64,000 nt of DNA from Fuerstiella sp. (GTDB lineage Bacteria > Planctomycetota > Planctomycetia > Planctomycetales > Planctomycetaceae), in the NCBI GenBank assembly GCA_022843805.1, contig JALHMY010000005.1, positions 62,001-126,000 of the forward strand, read 5' to 3'. The notes beneath the pieces were generated by a model. The model saw only the letters and a list, made by a program, of their open reading frames with translations, did no database searches and was not told where the DNA came from. Positions 1 to 9,565 of this stretch are shown here, piece after piece (within the stretch, counting starts at the first letter, position 1; the number at the start of each line of letters is the position of its first letter). The position numbers and the translations under genes were made by a program.

Positions 1-321
1 ACGGACAGTACCGGAGAGGACGGAAATTTCGATGCGAAGGTGAAACGCACCGAGGAGCTGGATTCCGCGATTCCTCGCATCAACGCGCTGAAGCCTGACG
101 TACTGATTGTTACAGGTGACCACAGCACGCCGGCGAAAATGAAGTCCCACAGCGGCCATGCCGTGCCCACATTGCTTGCGGCCGACATTTGTCGTTTTGA
201 TGGATCGCGGGAGTTTGGTGAATCGGCGTGCCGCGTCGGTGAGCTGGGTATGTTCGAAGCCAAATACCTGATGCTGCATGCACTGGCGCATGCCGGTCGT
301 CTGGAAAAATACGGCGCCTGA
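1..321 (+). CDS. apgM: 2,3-bisphosphoglycerate-independent phosphoglycerate mutase, ApgM type (3' part only)
   Basis: The reading frame is open at the window edge, so this is the C-terminal 106 residues of a longer protein. It carries the end of the alkaline-phosphatase-like fold of archaeal-type phosphoglycerate mutase: the stretch SAIPRINALKPDVLIVTGDH, followed by STPA, is typical of this family, and the Asp and His of GDHSTP are metal ligands in relatives. The enzyme interconverts 3- and 2-phosphoglycerate in glycolysis. The N-terminal half and the phospho-acceptor serine lie outside the window. acpS starts 34 bp downstream on the same strand, so the two are probably co-transcribed. Confidence 0.85.
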   Translation, partial: TDSTGEDGNFDAKVKRTEELDSAIPRINALKPDVLIVTGDHSTPAKMKSHSGHAVPTLLAADICRFDGSREFGESACRVGELGMFEAKYLMLHALAHAGRLEKYGA

Positions 322-355
322 TGCCAGATGGTCGTGCAGAGGATCTGAGTGCCGC

Positions 356-745
356 ATGATTGTTGGACTTGGAACAGATATCGTTGAAATTGAACGGATT
401 CGGGGCATGCTGGATCGGCACGGCGATCATTTTCGGGATCGCTGTTTCACTCCGCAGGAGGTGGAATACGCTCAGCGCCACCGAGATTCCGCTGTCCGCT
501 TTGCTGGTCGGTGGGCCGCGAAGGAAGCGGTCGTGAAAGCTCTGGGAACCGGTTTTGTTCAGGGAATTACCTTTCACGATATCGAGGTGATTCCACTGGA
601 CTCCGGTCAGCCGAGTGTCAGGCTGACGGGCGGAGCCGCCGACATTGCGGCCGGGCTGGGCATTTCCGAGATCAAACTGACGATCTCGCATGCTCGCGAG
701 TATGCCACGGCCGTTGCGATCGGGGTACGTGTCGGCGGTTCATAA
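356..745 (+). CDS. acpS: holo-[acyl-carrier-protein] synthase
   Basis: This 129-aa protein transfers the 4'-phosphopantetheine arm from CoA to acyl carrier protein, which activates fatty-acid synthesis. The N-terminal MIVGLGTDIVEIERI contains the Mg-binding Asp of AcpS, and the second signature, AGRWAAKEAVVKALGTG, supplies the Glu and Lys. Length matches the family (about 120-130 aa). The frame is open upstream to 278, but ATG 356 is chosen because it sits exactly at the conserved MIVGLGTD start and GAGG lies about 13 bp before it. It follows apgM closely in the same direction. Confidence 0.95.
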   Translation: MIVGLGTDIVEIERIRGMLDRHGDHFRDRCFTPQEVEYAQRHRDSAVRFAGRWAAKEAVVKALGTGFVQGITFHDIEVIPLDSGQPSVRLTGGAADIAAGLGISEIKLTISHAREYATAVAIGVRVGGS

Positions 746-1053
746 CACGTTGAAATTGCGGAAAATTTTTGCGGCGTGAAAAACGACAAGCAAAATTGGC
801 GTGAATTGAGTCGCGGGTCGATCTATAATGAGATGGTTCAAAAAAGCGGGATTCGAATTCCATGCGTGACTTCGGTGTGGTAATTTGCTGTGATTGTGGC
901 TGACGACTGTTGTTTTCCGACGACTGTCGTGAGTTAACAACGTGGACAACCCCGCCTTTTTGGCAGTATTTTCCCACCGTGTTCCTTCCCTGAACGATTT
1001 CACCGCACGACTATTTTCCCTCCTCCGCGGTGCAGATCGAGTTGAGTTTTCCG
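746..1053 (+). other. intergenic leader before the DUF1549/DUF1553 gene
   Basis: This is a 308-bp gap with no convincing coding potential. It contains a perfect TATAAT hexamer at 824-829, but the nearest -35-like hexamers (TTGAGT at 806 and TTGGCG at 796) are badly spaced, so the promoter remains unproven. No terminator hairpin for acpS was seen. Confidence 0.5.
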
Positions 1054-3282
1054 ATGACCGCGTGGCGTATTGCAGGGCATGCTGTTTTGCTGGCAGTGAT
1101 ATTGCTGCCATCGTCAGCAATGCTTTGCGCTCCGGTTGTTGCACAAACTCCGACGGCTGGCGAGGAAGCTGCAGTTGATTTCAACAATGATTTGATGCCC
1201 ATTTTCACTCGGTTTGGGTGTAACAGCGGGCCGTGTCATGGAAAGTCTCGTGGTCAGGGAGGATTCCAGCTGTCACTGCTGGGTTTTGACCCGGACTATG
1301 ATTTTGATGCGATTGTGAAGGAAGGGCGAGGGCGTCGAGTCTTTCCGGGTGCGGCGAGCCATAGTCTTTTGCTGCAGAAACCAACCGGCGCCACGCCACA
1401 TGGCGGGGGACGCAGGCTGGCTGAGCAGACTCCGGAATACCAGCTTCTTGTGTCATGGATACAGCAGGGCATGCCCCGCAAAGCTCCGGATGCACCTCAG
1501 CTTCAGAAAGTCACTGTGGCTCCGGATTCGCTGCTGCTTGCAAACGGAGAATCCCGACAGCTGACTGTGACGGCCCATTACAGCGATGGCACCACACGTG
1601 ATGTGACTCGACTGACGCAGTTTCAGTCCAATGAGTCTCCTGTTGTCGCGGTGGATGAAGCGGGTCGAGTTGAAGCCGGGATGATTACCGGAGAGGCGGC
1701 CATTATGGGTCGCTATATGGGTCAGATCGCGGTTTGCATGGTTTCCGTTCCAATGGCGGGAGAAGTTCCGGCAGAATTCTATGCAGGGCTTCCTCGCCGG
1801 AATCCCATTGATGATCTGGTATGGAAGAAACTTGAGCGACTTGCAATCACGCCATCGGAAGTTTGCGACGATCACACGTTTCTGAGGCGTGCGGCGACCG
1901 ATATTTGCGGTCGGGTACCGACGCCTGAGGAAGTGGAATCGTTTCTGGCGGATTCGTCGCCGGATAAAAGAGCCGCACTTGTTGATCGGTTGCTGCTGGA
2001 GCCTGATTTTGCTGACCACTGGGCCAACAAATGGGTGGACCTGTTGCGGCCAAATCCCTATCACGTGGGCATCAAGACCGTGCTGAACTACGACCGCTGG
2101 ATTCGGCAGTCATTTCGGGAGCGGCGGCCATGGAATCAGTTTGTGCACGAACTGATTTCTTCGAAGGGAAGTACATGGCGAGACGGTGCAGTCACGATGT
2201 ATCGGGATCGAAGGACGCCCGAAGAAATCACGACTCTGGTCAGTCAGCTGTTTATAGGAGTCCGGCTGGAATGTGCAAAATGTCATCACCATCCGTTTGA
2301 GGTCTGGGGGCAGGACGACTTTTACAGTTTCGCGGCCTATTTTGCGAAAATTGGCCGAAAGGGAACAGGTATTTCGGCTCCGATTTCCGGATCTGAAGAG
2401 TTCTTCTTTGCCGGTACATCGGGAGAAGTGCGGCATCCGATCACTCGAGCTGTGATGACTCCCAAACCGCTGTTTGGGACGGCCACAGTGACCGAAGAGA
2501 CGGAAGATCCCCGGGAAGTACTTGCCGACTGGATTACCTCCTCCGACAACCATCTGTTTTCGCAGGTCATGGCCAACAGAGTCTGGGCCGACCTGATGGG
2601 ACGAGGTCTTGTGGAACCTGTGGACGATTTTCGAGCGACCAATCCGCCGAGCAATCCGGAACTGATGAAGCTGCTGGGCGACTATTTTCGTGATCAGCAG
2701 TATTCTCTGACAGAGCTTGTTCGGTTTATTGCCCGTTCACATGTTTATCAGCTGAGTTCGCTGCCGTCGGACCGCAATCTGGCGGACACTCGTTACTTTT
2801 CCCGACATTATCGGCATCGCCTGCGTGCGGAAGTTCTGCTGGATGCGTTTACTCAGATTTCAGGGGTACCACAGAAATTTGATGCCATGCCGCCCGGGAC
2901 AACAGCCCGTCAGATATGGACTCATCGCACGGAATCACTGTTTCTGGATACGTTTGGACGGCCGGATCCGAACCAGGATCCGCCATGCGAACGTACAACC
3001 GATTCAACGGTTGTCCAGAGCCTGCATCTGATGAATAGTGAGCAGTTGCACCAGGATCTGACAAGTGATGGCGGGACCGCAGCTCGAATGGCGGCTTCGG
3101 AGATGGAACCTGTGCCGCTGGTGACTCAGATTTATCAACTCGTTTATTCTCGTAAGCCCACGGAAGACGAATCATCCTTTGCTGTCGGTCTGCTGACGGC
3201 TGAAGGTGCGAATCGTCGACAGGTGATTGAAGACCTGATGTGGGCCATGCTGAATTCGCCCGAATTTGTTTTGCAGGATTAA
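1054..3282 (+). CDS. secreted DUF1549/DUF1553 protein with bacterial Ig-like domain
   Basis: This 742-aa planctomycete surface or periplasmic protein begins with a Sec-type signal peptide (about residues 1-31, ending near VVAQ). An N-terminal cytochrome-like segment contains GCNSGPCHGKSRGQGG, a CxxxxxCH pattern. A BIG2-like Ig domain follows at about 150-230 (VAPDSLLLANGESRQLTVTA), then DUF1549 (with CAKCHHHPFEVWGQDDFYSF, probably metal- or haem-related) and the C-terminal DUF1553 (NRVWADLMGRGLVEPVDDFR). The biochemical function of the family is unknown. GTG 1030 is an alternative start, but ATG 1054 places the hydrophobic core correctly. The DUF1501 partner starts 4 bp downstream, a standard planctomycete pairing. 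Confidence 0.9.
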   Translation: MTAWRIAGHAVLLAVILLPSSAMLCAPVVAQTPTAGEEAAVDFNNDLMPIFTRFGCNSGPCHGKSRGQGGFQLSLLGFDPDYDFDAIVKEGRGRRVFPGAASHSLLLQKPTGATPHGGGRRLAEQTPEYQLLVSWIQQGMPRKAPDAPQLQKVTVAPDSLLLANGESRQLTVTAHYSDGTTRDVTRLTQFQSNESPVVAVDEAGRVEAGMITGEAAIMGRYMGQIAVCMVSVPMAGEVPAEFYAGLPRRNPIDDLVWKKLERLAITPSEVCDDHTFLRRAATDICGRVPTPEEVESFLADSSPDKRAALVDRLLLEPDFADHWANKWVDLLRPNPYHVGIKTVLNYDRWIRQSFRERRPWNQFVHELISSKGSTWRDGAVTMYRDRRTPEEITTLVSQLFIGVRLECAKCHHHPFEVWGQDDFYSFAAYFAKIGRKGTGISAPISGSEEFFFAGTSGEVRHPITRAVMTPKPLFGTATVTEETEDPREVLADWITSSDNHLFSQVMANRVWADLMGRGLVEPVDDFRATNPPSNPELMKLLGDYFRDQQYSLTELVRFIARSHVYQLSSLPSDRNLADTRYFSRHYRHRLRAEVLLDAFTQISGVPQKFDAMPPGTTARQIWTHRTESLFLDTFGRPDPNQDPPCERTTDSTVVQSLHLMNSEQLHQDLTSDGGTAARMAASEMEPVPLVTQIYQLVYSRKPTEDESSFAVGLLTAEGANRRQVIEDLMWAMLNSPEFVLQD

Positions 3283-3286
3283 TTCA

Positions 3287-4630
3287 ATGTCGAGTTATCA
3301 AAACTGTGAAGGAATCACTCGCCGGGACTGTCTGCAGTTCGGGGTTGGTGCGCTTCTGGGAACGGGTCTCGTGGACAGCCTGCGTGTCCGGGGTGAAGCC
3401 GGGAAACAGGGGGCCGGGCCGCGTGCAAAGGCGACCAGCTGCATCCTGATCTGGATGGACGGTGGTCCGACACACTTTGAAACATTTGACCCGAAACCGG
3501 ATGCACCGGCGGAGTATCGCGGCGAGTTCACGCATACTTCGACCGCTGTGCCAGGAGTTTTGTATTCCGAACATATGGTGAAGCTGGCGGCGTCGCTTGG
3601 TGACTATGCCATGATTCGATCGATTCGCCATGATCAGGGCAATCACGGGGCTGGCAATCACTACATGATGACGGGCTCACCTCCTCGAATTCCGGTGGGA
3701 TGCGGCGCGTTTGTCAGCTTTCACCCCAGCATGGGTTCAGTGGTCGCCAAAGAACTGGGTCGTGATAACGGTCTGCCCGCATATTTCAGTATGCCGCAGA
3801 TGTCCCGTTCCGGCGGTCCGAACTTTCTGGGAGCTCGATATGCTCCGTTTGTTGTGGGCGATGACCCGAATCGTGAACGATTTCGAGTTCGTGATGTGGC
3901 CTTACCCCGTGAACTGAGTGAAGCCCGTTTTTCGTCCAGGACTGATCTGCGAGGACGGATTGACCGGATGGTTCGTCTTAATGATGAAGCTGCGGGCGAT
4001 CCGGCGATGGCCTTTGACGAATACTTCCGGCAGGGGTATGACCTGGTAACTTCACCGGATGCTCAAAAGGCCTTTGACATCAGTCAGGAATCCGTCGAGA
4101 TTCGGGATCGATATGGTCGCAACGGATTTGGTCAGCGCTGCCTGCTGGCCCGGCGGCTGGTCGAAGCGGGCGTCCCGTTCATTACGGTTTATGATGGCGG
4201 ATGGGATCATCACAGCAACCTGTTTGGTACTTTGCGGAAACGGCTTCCGGAGTGGGACAATTCGGTAGCCACTTTGATTCAGGACCTGAAGGAACGCGGC
4301 CTTCTGGATTCAACTCTGGTGGTTGCACTTGGCGAATTCGGACGTACTCCGACGATCTCAACTCTTTCCGGCCAGAATGCGCCGGGGCGGGATCACTGGG
4401 CCAATGCGATGTCTGTGCTGATGGCTGGCGGGGGAACGCCGGGCGGTACCGTCGTGGGTTCAACGGATCGAAAAGGTCATTCGGCTCTGGAAAATGTGTT
4501 GTCGCCGGAAAACTTCGTCTCCACAGTTTACTGGAAGCTGGGAATCGACCCGGACAAAGTTCTTTATACTCCGCAGGGCCGTCCTGCTCATCTGGTCAGC
4601 AATCCCACTCCGATCCGGGAGCTGATCTGA
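3287..4630 (+). CDS. DUF1501 twin-arginine exported protein
   Basis: This 447-aa member of the DUF1501 (sulfatase/alkaline-phosphatase-like) superfamily starts with a Tat-type signal, ITRRDCLQFGVGALLGTGLV. Conserved blocks are ILIWMDGGPTHFETFDPKPD near the N-terminus, RSIRHDQGNHGAGNHYMMTG, YGRNGFGQRCLLARRLVEAG, and near the C-terminus VALGEFGRTPTIS followed by GRDHWANAMSVLMAGGG. Asp, His and Glu residues of these blocks are probable metal ligands by analogy with the fold. ATG 3287 is preferred over an in-frame start at 3266 that would overlap the upstream gene. The 4-bp gap to the DUF1549/DUF1553 gene indicates co-translation. The substrate is unknown. Confidence 0.92.
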   Translation: MSSYQNCEGITRRDCLQFGVGALLGTGLVDSLRVRGEAGKQGAGPRAKATSCILIWMDGGPTHFETFDPKPDAPAEYRGEFTHTSTAVPGVLYSEHMVKLAASLGDYAMIRSIRHDQGNHGAGNHYMMTGSPPRIPVGCGAFVSFHPSMGSVVAKELGRDNGLPAYFSMPQMSRSGGPNFLGARYAPFVVGDDPNRERFRVRDVALPRELSEARFSSRTDLRGRIDRMVRLNDEAAGDPAMAFDEYFRQGYDLVTSPDAQKAFDISQESVEIRDRYGRNGFGQRCLLARRLVEAGVPFITVYDGGWDHHSNLFGTLRKRLPEWDNSVATLIQDLKERGLLDSTLVVALGEFGRTPTISTLSGQNAPGRDHWANAMSVLMAGGGTPGGTVVGSTDRKGHSALENVLSPENFVSTVYWKLGIDPDKVLYTPQGRPAHLVSNPTPIRELI

Positions 4631-4735
4631 CCGAAGGTTTGACAGAGCGGGGCTGACATTCAGCAAACCGCAGAATTGGTCATCGGACGCCCTGACTGGC
4701 GTCCGCTGGCTGACCCCACAGATCGGACAGGGCAC

Positions 4736-5203
4736 ATGCTGAGTGAAGCTGAGGCCGCAGAGGCAGCAGTCAGGGCGAATTTGGACGCAGGACTGCCTCA
4801 GTGGCGAGAGCTGCAGGCGGCATCAAGGGCGGCGCGGCAATGTGCTTATGCACCGTTTTCCGACTTTCAGGTTGGCGCAGCGGTGTTGGCGGCGGATGGG
4901 CGAATTATCTCCGGATGCAATGTGGAGAATGCTTCGTACGGTTTGACGATCTGTGCCGAACGGGTGGCTGTTTGCTCAGGCATCGCCCTCGGAATTCGGG
5001 AATTTGTGGCGATTTGCGTGTCGTTATCCGGCATTCCGGTGCCCTGCGGAGCCTGTCGACAGTTTCTCGTCGAATTCAATCCGAAGATGCTCATTTTGCT
5101 GGACAATGTGGAAGCAGGTTCGGAAGACGGCGGGCAGGGCTGTCTGCCAGAACTTGTGAGTCTTGACACCCTGCTGCCGCGGCCCTTTCGAATTGAACGA
5201 TAA
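4736..5203 (+). CDS. cdd: cytidine deaminase
   Basis: This 155-aa homotetrameric-type cytidine deaminase would hydrolyse cytidine or deoxycytidine to uridine or deoxyuridine in pyrimidine salvage. The zinc site is complete: C73 with catalytic E75 in ICAERVAV, and C104 plus C107 in PCGACRQF. The substrate-binding NVENASYGLT block precedes it. An in-frame GTG at 4676 would add 20 residues without family similarity, so ATG 4736 is preferred. The gene is isolated between the DUF1501 gene and citrate synthase. Confidence 0.93.
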   Translation: MLSEAEAAEAAVRANLDAGLPQWRELQAASRAARQCAYAPFSDFQVGAAVLAADGRIISGCNVENASYGLTICAERVAVCSGIALGIREFVAICVSLSGIPVPCGACRQFLVEFNPKMLILLDNVEAGSEDGGQGCLPELVSLDTLLPRPFRIER

Positions 5204-5418
5204 GTGTCCGGCTTCTCAGAACCTGGGGAATTGCATCCGGATGGCTGCTCAGTTTACTTTTGAGTTTCTCGTGTTACCGTAGGCTGCAAAAAGGCGGATT
5301 TTCGCTGCCAGATGCCTGCGAATTCTTCCGCCGGGCTCCGGTTTCAGGAATTCGTTTCAGTGTTATCAGGCCTGATTCTCTGGCCTCCGACTAAATTGAT
5401 GAGCGGGAAATTCACACA

Positions 5419-6693
5419 ATGACAACGGCCAGTTTTACCCTGGACGGCAAGACATACGAACTGCCAGTCGTCCGTGGTACCGAAGATGAAGTTGGCGTCG
5501 ACATTACAAAACTGCGCAGTCTGTCCGGAGCGATCACTCTGGATCCGGGCTTTAACAGCACGGGTGCCTGCGAAAGCGCGATCACGTATATCGACGGTGA
5601 CCAGGGTATTTTGCGTTACCGTGGATATCCGATTGAGCAGCTGGCAGAGAAGTCGGACTTTGTTGAAACGTCCTGGCTGCTTTTGAATGGGGAGCTGCCA
5701 ACAGCTGATCAGCTGAAGAAGTTCCGTGCTCAGCTGACGTATCACAGCATGATCCATGAGGACATGAAGAAGTTCTTTGAGGGATACCCGCCGAACGCCC
5801 ATCCGATGGCCATTTTGTCGGCCATGGTGTCGTCATTGTCGACGTATTATCCGGATACGGAAGACGACAGTTATGAAGTGAACATTGTGAGGCTGATTGC
5901 GAAGGTCCGCACGATTGCGGCCTACGCATACAAAAAGTCCATCGGTCAGCCCACGATTTATCCTCGAAATGACTATTCCTACTGTGCCAACTTTTTGAAC
6001 ATGATGTTTGCGGTACCGGCGGAAGAATACAAAGTCAATCCGGTCCTGGTACGTGCTCTGAATATGCTGTTGATTCTGCATGCCGATCATGAGCAGAACT
6101 GCAGCACGGCAACGGTGAGAATGGTGGCCAGCAGTCGAGCCAACATTTTTGCGTCCATCTCTGCCGGAATTTCTGCTCTGTGGGGACCGCTGCATGGCGG
6201 AGCCAATCAGGCAGTTCTGGAGATGCTGGAGATGATTCACCAGGATGGCGGCGACTACAAAAAGTGGGTGGTGAAAGCCAAGGACAAGGATGACAACTTC
6301 CGGCTGATGGGTTTTGGGCACCGCGTGTACAAGAACTTCGATCCCCGCGCGACGATTCTGCGTAAGATGTCGAACGATGTACTGAAGGAACTTGGCATCA
6401 GCGATCCACTGCTTGAGATTGCCTGCAATCTGGAAAAGATTGCCCTGGAAGATCCTTATTTTGTTGAACGCAAGTTGTACCCCAATGTGGATTTCTACAG
6501 CGGTATTCTTTATCGGGCGATGGGAATTCCCACCAACATGTTCACGGTGATGTTTGCCATTGGCCGACTGCCAGGCTGGCTGGCGCACTGGAAGGAACTT
6601 CGAGATGGGGACTCCAGTCGCATCTATCGGCCCCGGCAAATCTATACGGGTGCCCGGGAACGAGACTACGTTTCGATCGGCGATCGAAAGTAA
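5419..6693 (+). CDS. gltA: citrate synthase
   Basis: This 424-aa type II citrate synthase condenses oxaloacetate with acetyl-CoA at the entry of the TCA cycle. The catalytic residues align with the family: H259 in [16 protein letters not shown]301 in [15 protein letters not shown] and D358 in NVDFYSG, with oxaloacetate-binding histidines in LHADHEQN (221-224). The N-terminal [20 protein letters not shown] block is typical of the long bacterial form. 2-Methylcitrate synthase is less likely given the length, the N-terminal domain and the lack of prp neighbours. A 215-bp leader precedes it, with GGGA about 11 bp before the ATG. Confidence 0.94.
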   Translation: MTTASFTLDGKTYELPVVRGTEDEVGVDITKLRSLSGAITLDPGFNSTGACESAITYIDGDQGILRYRGYPIEQLAEKSDFVETSWLLLNGELPTADQLKKFRAQLTYHSMIHEDMKKFFEGYPPNAHPMAILSAMVSSLSTYYPDTEDDSYEVNIVRLIAKVRTIAAYAYKKSIGQPTIYPRNDYSYCANFLNMMFAVPAEEYKVNPVLVRALNMLLILHADHEQNCSTATVRMVASSRANIFASISAGISALWGPLHGGANQAVLEMLEMIHQDGGDYKKWVVKAKDKDDNFRLMGFGHRVYKNFDPRATILRKMSNDVLKELGISDPLLEIACNLEKIALEDPYFVERKLYPNVDFYSGILYRAMGIPTNMFTVMFAIGRLPGWLAHWKELRDGDSSRIYRPRQIYTGARERDYVSIGDRK

Positions 6694-6736
6694 CGGTTTG
6701 CTGCCAGCAGGGTGCATGTCGGGAGAAGATTAACAA

Positions 6737-7531
6737 ATGCCATTGAATGTGGGCGTGAATGGAGCTGGCGGCAGGATGGGTCAGCGGGTTGTGGCTTTGA
6801 CCATGGCGGACCCTGAGCTGACTCTTGCGGCTGCTCTGGAATCGCCTGCGAGTGCCTTCCTGGGACGCGATGCGGGCGAACTGGCGGGAGCAGGGCCGTC
6901 GGGTGTTCGAATCTCGGCGGAGCTGCAGTGTCCGATCGACGTGCTGATCGATTTTTCCACCCCGGAAGGACTGACGACAATTGCCGCATTCTGCGGGGAA
7001 CGCCGCATTCCGTTGGTGGCTGCGACGACAGGGCTAACGCCGCAGCAGCGGGAGATTGTGATGACCGCCGCTCAGACGACCGCCATCGTGATGGCGCCCA
7101 GCATGAGCATGGCTGTGAACCTTGTCATGAAGCTGGTCGCAGACGCCGCCCGAGTCCTTAGGGATAATGCCGACGGCGTCGACGTTGAGATTATCGAACG
7201 CCACCATCGGTTTAAGGAAGACGCTCCGAGTGGTACGGCGCTGCATTTTGGACGAATCGTTGCTGAGCAGATGGGGCAGTCGAACCATGTTCATGGTCGC
7301 GAAGGTCGAACTGGCCGACGTCCTCATAATGAAATCGGGTATCATGCCCTGCGCACCGGTGATAATGTGGGCGAACACACAATTGTGTTTGGGATGATGG
7401 GCGAAACAATTGACCTGACAGTGCGGGGGCATACTCGCGACAGTTACGCCTATGGAGCACTGGCGGCTGCCAAGTACGTTGTGCAGCAGGGTGCCGGTCT
7501 TTATTCAATGGCCGACGTGCTGGGTCTGTAA
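6737..7531 (+). CDS. dapB: 4-hydroxy-tetrahydrodipicolinate reductase
   Basis: This 264-aa NAD(P)H-dependent reductase of the diaminopimelate/lysine pathway supplies DAP for peptidoglycan and lysine. The Rossmann motif is VNGAGGRMGQ at residues 6-15, and DFSTPEG and AATTGL bind nucleotide. The active-site block ERHHRFKEDAPSGTA contains H156, H157 and K160 plus the substrate-binding SGT. The family C-terminal signature RTGDNVGEHTIVFG is present. It lies 43 bp after citrate synthase on the same strand. The later DAP-pathway gene dapF is in the same window at 49.7 kb but is not linked. Confidence 0.96.
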   Translation: MPLNVGVNGAGGRMGQRVVALTMADPELTLAAALESPASAFLGRDAGELAGAGPSGVRISAELQCPIDVLIDFSTPEGLTTIAAFCGERRIPLVAATTGLTPQQREIVMTAAQTTAIVMAPSMSMAVNLVMKLVADAARVLRDNADGVDVEIIERHHRFKEDAPSGTALHFGRIVAEQMGQSNHVHGREGRTGRRPHNEIGYHALRTGDNVGEHTIVFGMMGETIDLTVRGHTRDSYAYGALAAAKYVVQQGAGLYSMADVLGL

Positions 7532-7615
7532 CTTTAATCGCTGTCGTTCATTCAGTCCGTCTCTCTTTCGATCGCTTTTGCATACCTGGCTGAAGTTCAG
7601 GTTTTGCGTGCTGCC

Positions 7616-9526
7616 ATGAAACCCCCATCACTGCGTCCTTTGCGTGCCGACCAGCACTTTGCCAGTCTGCATCGCTGGCTGGCGATGGAGGGAGAAGCGG
7701 AACGTGAACGGCTGGCCCAGAGACGGCGAACGCAGTCATCGGCAACTGCCGAGCGTACGGGAGAGACTCTGCTGGATCTGGTAATCCGCAGCCATTCAAC
7801 CGGACTGGGCGGTCGCTATCTGATTACAATGGCAAAACGCAGATCTCCGGACCGGATGCCGTGGCATCGATTCAAGGTGGGAAGCCCGGTTGTCCTGTCT
7901 GACCAGAGTGACGGGGATGGAGAATCCTGTCAGGGCGTTGTCAGTGCCCGGCGCAACGACAGTCTGGAAGTGGCGGTTGACGACTGGCCATCGGGCGACC
8001 GTTTTCGACTGGATTTATCACCCGACGAGGTGACTCGAAAACGTCAGGCCAGTGCATTGCAGGTCGCCGAGAACGCATCGGGTCGGCTGGGGCAGCTCAG
8101 GGACCTTCTGCTGGGGGATCGTGAACCGGCGTTCCGCAGCAGCGTGAAGCTGGCCATGCCCTTATCAGAGAGACTGAATGAGTCGCAGCACAACGCAATT
8201 CGACATGCACTTGCGGCCAGTGATCTGGCCATCATTCATGGACCTCCGGGGACAGGCAAGACAACCACAGTTGTCGAAGTGATTCGCCAGATGGTCGCGC
8301 GGGGTGAGCGGGTCCTGGCATGTGCACCGAGCAATACGGCGGTCGATAATCTGCTCGAACGACTTCTGGCCTGTGGTGAGTCGGCCGTACGTCTCGGACA
8401 CCCCGCCAGAGTGTCAGAAGAGCTGCGACAGCATACGCTCGACGGGCTGGCAGAGCAGCACGAAGTCATGGATCTCGTCCGACGCATGATGCGGGAAGCC
8501 GAACAGATTGAACGCAAAGCAGATCGATATACTCGCTCACGTCCGGCACCCGGACAGCGCTGGCAGCAGCGACAGGAAGCGCGTGAACTGCGCAGGCAGG
8601 CAAGACTGCTCGAAAGGCAGGCGACCAGTGACATTCTGGGCGACGCGAGAATCGTTTGTGCCACCACGACGTTTGACGATTCCGTTCTGGATGATCTGAG
8701 GTTCGATGTGCTGGTGATTGATGAAGCCTGTCAGAGCGTTGAGCCGGGATGTTGGGTTCCTCTGCGTCGGGCTGACAAAGTGATTCTTGCCGGCGATCAT
8801 CTGCAGCTGCCACCCACCATTCTTTCGGATGCGGCAGCGAAGGAAGGATTTGCGGTGAGCCTGATGGAACGGCTGGTTCGTCATTTCGGAGATGAGGTGA
8901 CACGTCAGCTGACAGTTCAGTACCGCATGCATGAAAACATCATGGCGTTTTCCTCACAGAGATTCTACGAAAATACTCTGGTTGCCGATGAGTCTGTCCG
9001 CCGTCATGTACTTTCTGATCTGCCGACCGTCACGAAAAACGGGACAGATGATACCCCCGTGTTATTTATCGATACGGCCGGAACGGGCTGGCTGGAAGAG
9101 CTTGAACCAGACGGTGAAAGCAAACTGAATCCTCAGGAAGGTCAGCTGGTCCTGAGGCAGGTTTATGGATTGTGTGATGCTGGTTTGAGCCCGCAGGACA
9201 TCGCTGTGATAGCGCCCTATGCAGCTCAGGTGCGCTGGCTCCGGCAGAACGCAACGACCAGTCAGCTGGAAATTGATACGGTCGATGGATTCCAGGGGCG
9301 GGAAAAAGAAGCCGTGGTTATTTCTCTGGTACGTTCCAACCTGATCGGCGAAATCGGATTTCTTGCCGATGCTCGCCGCATGAACGTGGCACTCACCCGC
9401 GCTCGACGAAAACTGATCATTGTGGGTGACAGCGCGACCCTCGCCAGTGATCCCTTCTTTCAGGATCTGTTATGCTGGCTGGAAGAAAATGCATGTTATC
9501 GTTCCGCGTGGGAATTTCCGGAATAG
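7616..9526 (+). CDS. UPF1/SMUBP2-like superfamily 1 helicase
   Basis: This 636-aa protein has a beta-barrel-like N-terminal domain (about 60-150) followed by two RecA-like domains of the AAA_11/AAA_12 type. Helicase motifs are complete: Walker A GPPGTGKTTT at 209-218, Walker B VIDEACQS with D369-E370, motif III AGDHLQLPPT, motif IV VQYRMHENIM, motif V TVDGFQGREKEAVVISLVRS and motif VI VALTRARRKLIIVGD. This arrangement matches IGHMBP2/DnaR-like ATP-dependent 5'-3' helicases acting on RNA or DNA. ATG 7616 is chosen over TTG 7604. It is convergent with the SDR gene that ends at 9566. Confidence 0.92.
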   Translation: MKPPSLRPLRADQHFASLHRWLAMEGEAERERLAQRRRTQSSATAERTGETLLDLVIRSHSTGLGGRYLITMAKRRSPDRMPWHRFKVGSPVVLSDQSDGDGESCQGVVSARRNDSLEVAVDDWPSGDRFRLDLSPDEVTRKRQASALQVAENASGRLGQLRDLLLGDREPAFRSSVKLAMPLSERLNESQHNAIRHALAASDLAIIHGPPGTGKTTTVVEVIRQMVARGERVLACAPSNTAVDNLLERLLACGESAVRLGHPARVSEELRQHTLDGLAEQHEVMDLVRRMMREAEQIERKADRYTRSRPAPGQRWQQRQEARELRRQARLLERQATSDILGDARIVCATTTFDDSVLDDLRFDVLVIDEACQSVEPGCWVPLRRADKVILAGDHLQLPPTILSDAAAKEGFAVSLMERLVRHFGDEVTRQLTVQYRMHENIMAFSSQRFYENTLVADESVRRHVLSDLPTVTKNGTDDTPVLFIDTAGTGWLEELEPDGESKLNPQEGQLVLRQVYGLCDAGLSPQDIAVIAPYAAQVRWLRQNATTSQLEIDTVDGFQGREKEAVVISLVRSNLIGEIGFLADARRMNVALTRARRKLIIVGDSATLASDPFFQDLLCWLEENACYRSAWEFPE

Positions 9527-9565
9527 ATGACCGGGCAATCGTGCTTTGGTTAGCCAGACATTCGA

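Noticed and set aside
824-829. TATAAT as promoter of the DUF1549/DUF1553 gene
   Set aside because: It has a perfect -10 hexamer but no -35 hexamer at 16-19 bp; it is mentioned only as an observation in the intergenic entry.
5419-6693. 2-methylcitrate synthase identity
   Set aside because: The length and N-terminal domain fit type II citrate synthase and no prpB/prpD genes are nearby.
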